Assembly (NCBI GenBank): GCA_046052345.1
Contig: JBJOMN010000007.1
Coordinates: 283,602 to 347,601 of the forward strand
Direction: 5' to 3'
Origin: Pollutiaquabacter sp046052345
GTDB taxonomy: Bacteria; Bacteroidota; Bacteroidia; AKYH767-A; 2013-40CM-41-45
Length of the DNA: 64,000 nucleotides
Below, in pieces: positions 27,606 through 35,713 of the stretch (position 1 is the stretch's first letter; each line of letters starts with the position of its first letter). Under the pieces are notes generated by a model. It made no database searches. It saw nothing but the letters and a program-made list of their open reading frames with translations, and had not been told where the DNA came from. The position numbers and the translations under genes are program-made.

Positions 27606-28598
27606 ATGGGCGATCGTTCCCGGCGGACCTTCATCCGTAATTCCGCGCTACTGGCAGGTCTGTTCACGCTTCGTCGTTCCGCTTCCGCTGAAAGCATAGC
27701 CGGCCTTTCGGCCTCCGCATCTTCCGGCGGACCCATTGTGCTGTCGACCTGGAATCACGGTATTCCCGCAAACGCGGCCGCGTGGGCGGTCCTCGAAAAA
27801 GGAGGTCGTGCACTTGATGCCGTGGAAGCCGGAGTCCGTGTCCCGGAGGCTGATCCGAACATCACTACTGTCGGACTGGGCGGGTTTCCCGACCGCGACG
27901 GACGTGTCACACTCGACGCATGCATCATGGACGAGAACGCCAACTGCGGATCGGTGGCCTGCATCGAGCACATCGTGCACCCGATTTCGGTAGCCCGTAT
28001 GGTCATGGAAAAAACACCCCATGTCATGCTTGTCGGCGAGGGTGCGTTGAAGTTCGCTCTGGACAACGGTTTCAAGAAAGAGAACCTCCTGACTCCTGAA
28101 GCCGAAAAGCAGTGGAGGAACTGGTTGAAAGATGCCAGATACAAACCGGTAGTGAACTGGGAGAACCACGACACGATCGGGATGATTTCCATGGATGCGA
28201 ACGGTAACCTTTCCGGCGCCTGCACGACCAGCGGCATGGCCTTTAAGCTTCACGGAAGAGTCGGCGATTCTCCCATCATCGGAGCCGGCCTGTATGTCGA
28301 CAATGAAGTCGGAGCCGCTACCGCAACAGGCGTCGGGGAAGAGGTGATCCGCATCTGCGGTTCGCACCTCGTCGTCGAACTCATGCGCCAGGGCAGGTCG
28401 CCCGCGGAAGCTTGTCGCGAAGCGGTGGAACGCATCGTCCGCAAGCAGCCGGAGCGCTCGAAAAGCCTTCAGGTCGGCTTCATCGCCTTGAATAAGAAAG
28501 GCGAGTTCGGCGCCTTCTGTCTCCAGAAAGGTTTCAACTTCGCGGTTAAATCTTCGCAGCATGACAACTCCCTGTTCGACAGTCTCAGCTACTATTGA
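27606..28598 (+). CDS. N4-(beta-N-acetylglucosaminyl)-L-asparaginase (glycosylasparaginase)
   Basis: Ntn-hydrolase that cleaves the GlcNAc-asparagine bond, the last link of N-glycosylated peptides. The 330-residue precursor starts with a twin-arginine signal (SRRTFIRNSALLAGLF), so export is probably by Tat, folded. The self-processing nucleophile is T190 in ENHDTIGMISMD, which becomes the N-terminus of the beta chain. The alpha part has STWNHGIPANAAAW, with GGRALDAVEAGV and ADPNITTVGLGGFPDRDG. The beta part has ACTTSGMAFKLHGRVGDSP. All match the Elizabethkingia and human enzymes. It sits 17 bp after the GH20 gene. Confidence 0.93.
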   Translation: MGDRSRRTFIRNSALLAGLFTLRRSASAESIAGLSASASSGGPIVLSTWNHGIPANAAAWAVLEKGGRALDAVEAGVRVPEADPNITTVGLGGFPDRDGRVTLDACIMDENANCGSVACIEHIVHPISVARMVMEKTPHVMLVGEGALKFALDNGFKKENLLTPEAEKQWRNWLKDARYKPVVNWENHDTIGMISMDANGNLSGACTTSGMAFKLHGRVGDSPIIGAGLYVDNEVGAATATGVGEEVIRICGSHLVVELMRQGRSPAEACREAVERIVRKQPERSKSLQVGFIALNKKGEFGAFCLQKGFNFAVKSSQHDNSLFDSLSYY

Positions 28599-29347
28599 CC
28601 GTGAGCAAGATCCTGCTTGAAGTCGCTTGTGCCAATCTGCAGTCCGTGCGGGCAGCTGTCGAGGGTGGAGCCGATCGTATCGAGCTGTGCGCCGCCTTGG
28701 GCGCCGGCGGACTGACTCCCTCTGATGGTTTCATACGTGAAGCACTGCGCATCTCCACTGTCCCCGTCTTTGTCATGATCCGTCCCAGAGAGGGTGATTT
28801 CCTTTATTCGGAGGACGAGTTCAAAATCATGTTGCAAGATCTGGCCCGATGCAGGGAATTGGGCGTTACCGGCGTAGTGACAGGTATGCTTACGGCCGCA
28901 GGGCAGGTGGACAAATCACAGGTTGCACGATTTTTAGGAAGCTCAGGCGACATGCAGGTCACCTTTCACCGTGCTTTTGATCTTTCACGTGATGCCGCGG
29001 AATCGCTAAGGGATCTCATGGAATCAGGCGTTCACCGCCTCCTCACTTCGGGTATGGCCTCGTCTGCACCGGAAGGCGCCGAGTGCATCCGTCAACTTGT
29101 CCTGCAGTCGGCAGGACGTCTTGTTGTCATGGCCGGAGCTGGAGTGAATCCCGGTAACGCGGCGGATCTTGTACGTAAATCGGGCGTATCGGAAGTCCAT
29201 CTTTCGGGAAAGATGATGCAGGCCAGCGCCATGACTTTCCGAAGAGCCGCACTTTCGATGGGAGCACCTGATGCCGATGAGTACACGTTGGCAGTCACGG
29301 ACAGCCGTATAATACGTTCGGTGCGTGAGGCGTTGGACGGAATCTGA
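28595..29347 (+). CDS. cutC: CutC-family TIM-barrel protein
   Basis: A 250-residue cytoplasmic protein with the CutC signature LLEVACANLQSVRAAVEGGA, then DRIELCAALGAGGLTPS, FVMIRPREGDFLYS, TFHRAFDLS and LLTSGMASSAPEGAE. The start is a TTG at 28595 overlapping the upstream stop (TTGA), or a GTG at 28601. CutC was named for copper sensitivity in E. coli, but its biochemical function is not established. Here it lies inside a glycan-degrading run, overlapping glycosylasparaginase and 6 bp before the beta-mannosidase, which fits a role in sugar metabolism better than copper export. Confidence 0.9.
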   Translation: MTVSKILLEVACANLQSVRAAVEGGADRIELCAALGAGGLTPSDGFIREALRISTVPVFVMIRPREGDFLYSEDEFKIMLQDLARCRELGVTGVVTGMLTAAGQVDKSQVARFLGSSGDMQVTFHRAFDLSRDAAESLRDLMESGVHRLLTSGMASSAPEGAECIRQLVLQSAGRLVVMAGAGVNPGNAADLVRKSGVSEVHLSGKMMQASAMTFRRAALSMGAPDADEYTLAVTDSRIIRSVREALDGI

Positions 29348-29353
29348 AAAGAC

Positions 29354-31885
29354 ATGATGCGATTACGGCTACTTTTGGTTTTACTGGCAGCGACGCTCTC
29401 CACGCATATCCTGCAATCCCGTCCGTATGAACAAGCGCTTTCGACCGGTTGGGAATTCAGGAAGACCGGTGATCCGGGCTGGATGCCGGCCAAGGTGCCG
29501 GGTAATTGTTTTACGGACCTCTTTGAAAACGGAATCATTCCTGATCCCTTTTCGGGCGCGAACGAAGCGGGACTCCGGTGGGTCGACACCTGCGACTGGG
29601 AATACCGTCTCTTCTTCAACGCGGACAGCATATTGCTGCGGTGCGAGAATATCCGTTTACGATTTGACGGACTGGATACGTATGCGGAAGTCCTCCTCAA
29701 CGGCAAGCGCATCCTGCTTGCCGACAACATGTACAGGACCTGGGAGACCGATGTGCGTTCCATTCTTCGGTTCGGCAGGAATGAGTTGACCGTTCGGTTC
29801 AGCGCCGCTCTCCGGAAAGCTGCAACCCTTGCCGCTGCATATCCGCAAAGACTTCCGGGCGGTGACAGGGTCTTTGTCCGAAAGGCGGCATTCCATTGGG
29901 GATGGGATTTCGGCCCCCGGTTCCTGGGTTGTGGTATCTGGAAACAGGTGGTCATCACGGGTTGGAATCATCTTCGTATCACCGATGCATACGTCCGTTC
30001 GCAACATTCCGGAAAAAATGATGCTAAGCTGAAGCTGCGGGTGCAGCTGGAAAGCACCGTCGACCGGAAGGTCCTGCTGCGTACTTCGGTTGAAAACGCT
30101 GCACAGGAGGAAGTTGACCGTGAGGTCAAGCTCAGGCACGGCATTCAGACCGTTGAATTCGATTTCAACCTCCGCGATGTGAAGCGGTGGTGGACGCATC
30201 AGCTCGGCGATCCCTTCTCTTATGAATTTCTCGTCTCTGTAGCAGCACCCGGAATGGACACTGCTGTAAGACGATTCTCCTTCGGAGTGCGCGATCTTAA
30301 ACTGGTGCAGCGGAGGGATTCGATCGGCGAGAGTTTTTATTTTACCCTGAACGGCATACCGGTATTCATGAAAGGTGCCAACATGGTGCCGCCCGACCAT
30401 TTCGTAGCCCGCATCGACAGTTCGATGCAAGCGGCGCTGATCGCGGACGCGCGGCGTTCCAATTTCAATATGCTACGTGTATGGGGTGGAGGGATTTATC
30501 CTGACGATGATTTCTTCGGACTGTGCGACAGGAACGGAATCCTTGTTTGGCAGGATTTCATGGCAGCCTGCTCCATGATACCCGCAGACACGTCCTTCCT
30601 TTCGAATATGCGCGAAGAAGTCCGCCAACAGGTCGTGCGCTTGAGGAATCATCCTTCATTAGCCATCTGGTGCGGCAACAATGAATGTGACGAGGGTTGG
30701 CACAATTGGGGCTGGCAGAAGGAATTCGGTTATTCTCCCGCTGATTCTGCCGCCGTATGGCACGATTATCTGTCCGTTTTCCATCGTATGATTCCGGAAG
30801 TGCTGAAATCCGAAGACCCCGGCAGAAGTTACCGGCCGAGTTCTCCTTCTATCGGTTGGGGTAGGCCGGAGAGCCTGCGTTCAGGGGATGCCCATTACTG
30901 GGGTGTTTGGTGGGGCCATCAGCCGTTTTCCGTTTATGAGCAAAAGACCGGACGCTTCATGACCGAATACGGTTTCCAGGGCATACCCTGCTTGAAGACG
31001 ATACGCACTTTTGCCGGCGATAAAGGATTCGACCTGCGCGATGCCGGATTACAGTCGCATCAGAAACATCCTACGGGTTTCGAAACCATCCGGGAGTACA
31101 TGCAACGGTCCTACGATGTTCCGGAGGATTTTTCAAATCACGTGTATCTGTCCCAGATCGTCCAGGCCGAAGGAATCATCGGTGCCATCGAGTCCCACCG
31201 CCGTCAGCGGCACCGTTGCATGGGCACACTCTACTGGCAGTTCAACGATTCCTGGCCGGGAATCTCCTGGAGCAGCCGCGATTATTATGGCAGATGGAAG
31301 ATGCTGCAATATGCAGTGAGAGAGGCATATGCCACGTTGATGATCACGACCAAGGAAAAAGACCGTAAAGTCGATGTCTATGTCGTTTCCGATTCTGTAG
31401 CGGATTACCTGGCGCGGATGGAGCTACGGCTGATTGATGTCTATGGAAACATACGATGGTCTGAAATCGTCCCAGCTGACATCAAGGCCAATGCTTCTAC
31501 GCTGGTATGTTCCCGGGATTTCAGGCGACTGGTATCAACGACGGATACGGCGAACGTCATTCTGAATGTACGCATACTGAAAGGTGACGGAATTGCAGCC
31601 GAGCGAAACGGGCTATTCTGCCTTCCGCGGAACCTCCATCTCATGAAACCGGCGATGACTGTCAGGGCTTTGACCACCGCTGACGGTAAACAGAAAATAG
31701 AATTGAAAAGCTCTTCTTTTGTCCGCTGCATGGAAGTGTCCTGGAAGGACGATCCTTCCGTTTTCGATCGAAATTATATCGATATGTTTCCCGGGGAAAG
31801 GTATGAGTTCACCATCACCTCTCCGGACTATTCCCCTTCAGCCATCCAGGAAATCCGTTACCGCTCCCTGATAGACACCTTCTGA
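29354..31885 (+). CDS. beta-mannosidase (GH2)
   Basis: Exo-acting secreted or periplasmic glycosidase of 843 residues, with a signal peptide at residues 1-23 or so. N-terminal sugar-binding domain (WEFRKTGDPGWMPAKVPG), then the Ig-like domain and TIM barrel. Acid/base is E444 in WCGNNECDEGW and the nucleophile is E538 in FMTEYGFQG. Mannosidase-type features are AAFHWGWDFGPRFLGCGIWK and LRVWGGGIYPDDDFF; these distinguish it from beta-galactosidases and beta-glucuronidases. In this neighbourhood the natural target is the beta-1,4-mannose of the N-glycan core. Confidence 0.93.
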   Translation: MMRLRLLLVLLAATLSTHILQSRPYEQALSTGWEFRKTGDPGWMPAKVPGNCFTDLFENGIIPDPFSGANEAGLRWVDTCDWEYRLFFNADSILLRCENIRLRFDGLDTYAEVLLNGKRILLADNMYRTWETDVRSILRFGRNELTVRFSAALRKAATLAAAYPQRLPGGDRVFVRKAAFHWGWDFGPRFLGCGIWKQVVITGWNHLRITDAYVRSQHSGKNDAKLKLRVQLESTVDRKVLLRTSVENAAQEEVDREVKLRHGIQTVEFDFNLRDVKRWWTHQLGDPFSYEFLVSVAAPGMDTAVRRFSFGVRDLKLVQRRDSIGESFYFTLNGIPVFMKGANMVPPDHFVARIDSSMQAALIADARRSNFNMLRVWGGGIYPDDDFFGLCDRNGILVWQDFMAACSMIPADTSFLSNMREEVRQQVVRLRNHPSLAIWCGNNECDEGWHNWGWQKEFGYSPADSAAVWHDYLSVFHRMIPEVLKSEDPGRSYRPSSPSIGWGRPESLRSGDAHYWGVWWGHQPFSVYEQKTGRFMTEYGFQGIPCLKTIRTFAGDKGFDLRDAGLQSHQKHPTGFETIREYMQRSYDVPEDFSNHVYLSQIVQAEGIIGAIESHRRQRHRCMGTLYWQFNDSWPGISWSSRDYYGRWKMLQYAVREAYATLMITTKEKDRKVDVYVVSDSVADYLARMELRLIDVYGNIRWSEIVPADIKANASTLVCSRDFRRLVSTTDTANVILNVRILKGDGIAAERNGLFCLPRNLHLMKPAMTVRALTTADGKQKIELKSSSFVRCMEVSWKDDPSVFDRNYIDMFPGERYEFTITSPDYSPSAIQEIRYRSLIDTF

Positions 31886-31886
31886 C

Positions 31887-34796
31887 ATGAACAACAAGAC
31901 GATCGCCATCATCACAGCTGCTATTCTTTCAGTAAGACTGCAAGCGCAGCCCTTCGATCCGGCAAGCAATGTGAATCCCTTTATCGGTACCGGAGGCGCC
32001 GGCCATACGTATCCCGGAGCCACGCTCCCCTACGGGATGGTCCAGTTGTCGCCTGATACCCGCATCGACGGCAGCTGGGAAGGTTGCAGCGGATATCACT
32101 ACTCCGATTCCGTGATGCACGGGTTCACCCATACGCATCTCAGCGGCACGGGTTGTTCTGACTACGGCGACATCTTGCTCCTGCCATATTCCTCCGACAG
32201 CCTGCCCGTACGGGGAAGGGGCGTGCGATTCAACCACTCGGACGAGAAGGCCTCTCCGGGATCGTATTCTGTGCTGTTGAAGGAGGAGGGTATCCGTGTC
32301 TCACTTACAGCCACGGCCAGGACGGGCTTCCACCGATATGAATATGCATCGACCGGAAACAGGAACGTATTGATCGACCTGTTGCACCGCGACAAGCTGA
32401 CGGATGGCAGGATTCGCATTGTGAGCGATCGTCGTATAGAAGGATTCCGTCGTTCTTCCGCGTGGGCCTCCGATCAGCTGGTCTATTTCTGCATCGAGTT
32501 CGACCGTCCGTTCCTTGTAACGGGTCATGAAAAAGCCAAACTGCCATTGGTATTCAACAAAGATGCCTGCCGAATCGGATTGCATTTTCCGGGCGGGGGC
32601 GAAGCCGTTCAGGCCAAGGTGGCGCTTTCCTCCGTCAGTGAAAAAAATGCGTGGTTGAATCTGACGGCGGAGTCAGCCGGATGGGATTATCAGGATGTCT
32701 CCGGTAAGGCACGGAACGAATGGAACAAGGAGCTCCGCAGGATCGAGATAAGCGGGGCTACGCCCGAACAGTTCACCGTGTTCTATACCGCACTGTACCA
32801 TTGCATGGTAGTCCCGAACATATACAGCGATATCAACGGAGAATATCGCGGCCGCGATGGCAAGGTCCACAAAGCCGAGGGGTACACACATTATACCGTC
32901 TTTTCGCTTTGGGATACCTTCCGGGCCTGGCACCCGCTGATGACACTCATAGACCGTAAGCGGACGCGCGACTACATCCTTACCTTCCTTTCGCAGTACC
33001 GTCAGGGCGGTCTGTTACCGGTCTGGGAGCTTTCCTCGAATGAGACGGAATGCATGATCGGCTATCACGCCATACCCGTAATCGTTCATGCCTGGATGAG
33101 CGGCATCCGCGATTTCGACGGAAAGCTTGCGTTGGAGGCTATGCGGAAGAGTGCGGAAAGCCGAAGCCGATTCGGTCTTGGCGCATATATGGACGGAGGC
33201 AGGCTCACACTCGATGATGAGCACGAGTCGGTTTCCAAGACACTCGAGTACGCCTACGATGACTGGTGTATCGCTGTGTTCGCGGCCTCGATCGGAGATT
33301 CCGCCGTATACAGGAATTATATCCGGCGCTCACAGTCGTGGAAGAATCTCTTCGACTTCCAAACCGGATTCATCCGTCCGGTGAAGAACGGCGGATGGCT
33401 GGAGCCGTTCGACCCCTACGAGGTCAACAACAACTTCACCGAAGCGAACGCATGGCAATACACCTTCTTCGTACCTCAGGACGTGCCCGGACTGATGAAG
33501 GTCCTGGGAGGACCGGCGGCCTTTGCTGCCAAACTCGACGATCTTTTTTCCGCAAACACATCGACCACCGGCAGGGAGCAGGCGGATATCACAGGACTCA
33601 TCGGCCAGTATGCGCACGGAAACGAGCCCAGCCACAACATGGCCTACCTGTATGATTATGCCGGCCAACCGTGGAAAACCCAGGAGCGCGTCAGGCAGAT
33701 TCTCGACGGATTCTACAGGAACGACCCCGACGGACTCATCGGAAACGAGGACTGCGGTCAGATGAGTGCCTGGTATGTCATGAGTGCACTCGGCTTGTAT
33801 CCTGTCACACCCGGAGCCGGCTACTACGCGATCGGCACGCCGCTTTTCCCGCAGGCCGTCGTGCGGCTCGAGGACGGTCGCCAGCTTCGGCTGCTGGCGG
33901 ATGATCCCGGTCCGGTCAATAAATACGTTTCTGCCGTATCGGTCAATGGCCTTTCGCTGAATTCACCTTTCATCACGCATGAAATGCTTGTTTCAGGAGC
34001 CACGGTTTCTTTCTCCATGTCGACGCGTCCGGAGAAGGAGTGGGGCGGCGGAGATTATCCGCATCCGGAGGTCCGGGCTTCCGAAGAAATCCTGCTGACT
34101 CCTTTGCTGAAGGCGCCCCGAAACACTTTCATCGATAAGATGGACGTCGTGATATTATCCAATTGTGATTCCATTTTTTATACGACGGACGGAACGATAC
34201 CTTCCATGTCCTCCGAGCGTTATTCAGGGGGTGTAAGGATTACCCGCACGGGGACCTTGAAGGCGGTCGCTTATAAGAACGGTCTGCGCAGCAGCGTTTC
34301 TTCTGCCGACTATTTCAGGCTGCCCCATCCCGATTGGAAGGTCAATCTCACCGGAACGTACACGCCGCAGTATTCCGCCGGTGGGCCGGAAGGGCTTGTC
34401 AACGGAATCCGAGGCACTGTCAACTGGCGGAAAGGAGAGTGGCAGGGTTACCAAGGCCAGGACTTCGAGGCGGTGGTTGACATGGGCAGCATCCGTGAAG
34501 TCAGGACCTTGGCAGCCGGATTCCTTCAGGACGTCAGGCCGTGGATTTTCTTTCCCAAGGAGGTGGTCTTCTATACTTCCACGGACGGAGTCAATTACAC
34601 CGAAGCCGGTCGTGTGATGAATGATGTTTCGGACCGAGAGACCGATGCGAGGACAAAGGACTTCCGAAAGACCATACCCGTGAAGCAGGCGAGATACGTC
34701 AAGGTGAAGGCGGTCAACTACGGCAAGCTTCCGGAATGGCATCCCGGGGCAGGAAGTCCTGCTTATATCTTCGTGGACGAGATCATCGTCCGTTGA
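31887..34796 (+). CDS. alpha-mannosidase (GH92) with C-terminal discoidin-type domain
   Basis: A 969-residue, calcium-dependent, inverting exo-alpha-mannosidase family, with a short signal peptide (MNNKTIAIITAAILSVRLQAQ region). N-terminal domain motif: VNPFIGTGGAGHTYPGATLP, then YGMVQLSPDTR and GCSGYHYSDS. Catalytic-domain motifs: YTVFSLWDTFRAWHPLMTL and GNEPSHNMAYLYDYAGQPW, with E580 the likely general acid. Then DGLIGNEDCGQMSAWYVMSA. After residue about 720 come a chitobiase-like beta domain (FYTTDGTIPSMSSERYSGG) and an F5/8-type C domain. It starts 1 bp after the beta-mannosidase and ends the run. Confidence 0.94.
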   Translation: MNNKTIAIITAAILSVRLQAQPFDPASNVNPFIGTGGAGHTYPGATLPYGMVQLSPDTRIDGSWEGCSGYHYSDSVMHGFTHTHLSGTGCSDYGDILLLPYSSDSLPVRGRGVRFNHSDEKASPGSYSVLLKEEGIRVSLTATARTGFHRYEYASTGNRNVLIDLLHRDKLTDGRIRIVSDRRIEGFRRSSAWASDQLVYFCIEFDRPFLVTGHEKAKLPLVFNKDACRIGLHFPGGGEAVQAKVALSSVSEKNAWLNLTAESAGWDYQDVSGKARNEWNKELRRIEISGATPEQFTVFYTALYHCMVVPNIYSDINGEYRGRDGKVHKAEGYTHYTVFSLWDTFRAWHPLMTLIDRKRTRDYILTFLSQYRQGGLLPVWELSSNETECMIGYHAIPVIVHAWMSGIRDFDGKLALEAMRKSAESRSRFGLGAYMDGGRLTLDDEHESVSKTLEYAYDDWCIAVFAASIGDSAVYRNYIRRSQSWKNLFDFQTGFIRPVKNGGWLEPFDPYEVNNNFTEANAWQYTFFVPQDVPGLMKVLGGPAAFAAKLDDLFSANTSTTGREQADITGLIGQYAHGNEPSHNMAYLYDYAGQPWKTQERVRQILDGFYRNDPDGLIGNEDCGQMSAWYVMSALGLYPVTPGAGYYAIGTPLFPQAVVRLEDGRQLRLLADDPGPVNKYVSAVSVNGLSLNSPFITHEMLVSGATVSFSMSTRPEKEWGGGDYPHPEVRASEEILLTPLLKAPRNTFIDKMDVVILSNCDSIFYTTDGTIPSMSSERYSGGVRITRTGTLKAVAYKNGLRSSVSSADYFRLPHPDWKVNLTGTYTPQYSAGGPEGLVNGIRGTVNWRKGEWQGYQGQDFEAVVDMGSIREVRTLAAGFLQDVRPWIFFPKEVVFYTSTDGVNYTEAGRVMNDVSDRETDARTKDFRKTIPVKQARYVKVKAVNYGKLPEWHPGAGSPAYIFVDEIIVR

Positions 34797-34823
34797 GCCT
34801 TTAACAGACGATACGCCGAAGGT

Positions 34824-35558
34824 TCAGTAGTTGTAATATTTCGAATCCCACTGCATGTCGCTGAAGCGTTTGTCGTAGCTGAATGCCAGCCAAAGGCTCA
34901 CTCCGGACAATCCTATGAACAGGTGGATCATGAACCAGATGCGCAGGTAGATTTCGCTTTCCGGATTTAAAACGTGCAGGATGGAAGACGGCAGCAGGAA
35001 AGATCCGAGGAAGCATACGCCCCAAAGGGCGATGAAATAATTCCTGAAACTCTGCAGCGGCCAGGCCAGCAGCCGGCGATGCCAGCGAAGATCCTCGCCC
35101 CATTTGTGGAGGAAATAATACCTGCCGTCCGACAATTGCGCGAACAGCAAAGGGTCCTTGTTGATGTTCTCCAGGTCGAACATACGGTCGGGAGCTACGA
35201 TCCGGAAGGATTCGATCCGTATGCCGTATTTGCGTTCAAAGTCGTTGATGGCAAGAATTGCCTCGTACGGAAACTCGGAACGGAAGTGCTTGGTGTCCAG
35301 AAAACGCAGTCGGTAACGGATACAGATGCCGCGTATGGCCTCCAACGAAAAGACCTTTTTTTCGTCTTCGGCAAGGAGTGGGATCTGTTCGGGTGCGGTG
35401 CCTGTTTTCTTCAGTCTCTCCAGGACATCCCGGTCACGTGCGGCACCTTCTTCCAGGGCTCCGTAGGCCGAGTCCATCAGCCGCTGTTGCTTGGATTTTT
35501 CGCGAATCAATTCCTGTTCCAGGTCGATGGGAGCAAGTAGTCTCATGATTTCCGGCAT
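34824..35558 (-). CDS. unknown protein with two membrane spans
   Basis: Not recognised. The 244-residue protein has a long soluble N-terminal part. It includes an acidic/basic helical region (LEQELIREKSKQQRLMDSAY) and then a stretch with FLDTKHFRSEFPYEAILAIN that looks like a small alpha/beta domain. Two hydrophobic spans follow near residues 172-195 (YFIALWGVCFLGSFLLPSSI) and 205-228 (RIWFMIHLFIGLSGVSLWLA). The C-terminus is aromatic (KYYNY). No signal peptide. A TACTTTG element at 35579-35585 fits a promoter for the start at 35558. It is convergent with the GH92 gene and upstream of nothing on its strand. Confidence 0.7.
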   Translation of the reverse strand: MPEIMRLLAPIDLEQELIREKSKQQRLMDSAYGALEEGAARDRDVLERLKKTGTAPEQIPLLAEDEKKVFSLEAIRGICIRYRLRFLDTKHFRSEFPYEAILAINDFERKYGIRIESFRIVAPDRMFDLENINKDPLLFAQLSDGRYYFLHKWGEDLRWHRRLLAWPLQSFRNYFIALWGVCFLGSFLLPSSILHVLNPESEIYLRIWFMIHLFIGLSGVSLWLAFSYDKRFSDMQWDSKYYNY

Positions 35559-35661
35559 TAGCTAACAATACGAATATACAAAGTAGGCGGTGCCCTGTGA
35601 CCGTCTCTTTGCGTACTAAAAACGCTCCATTAGGGGATTTTGTTCATCAATACCCTGAAAA

Positions 35662-35696
35662 ACAAAAGCCCTGTACGGTGCGTACAGGGCTTTTGT
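35662..35696 (-). terminator. intrinsic terminator of groESL
   Basis: A perfect 16-bp stem (35662-35677 with 35681-35696) has a GTG loop and flanking A/T runs; the minus strand reads on into TTTTGTTTTTC. The longest terminator stem in the window. Confidence 0.92.
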
Positions 35697-35713
35697 CAGG
35701 AGGAGGGCAGGTC

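Noticed and set aside
24338..34796. Classical polysaccharide utilisation locus
   Set aside because: No SusC or SusD homologue and no hybrid two-component or anti-sigma regulator is present; it is a gene run for degradation only.
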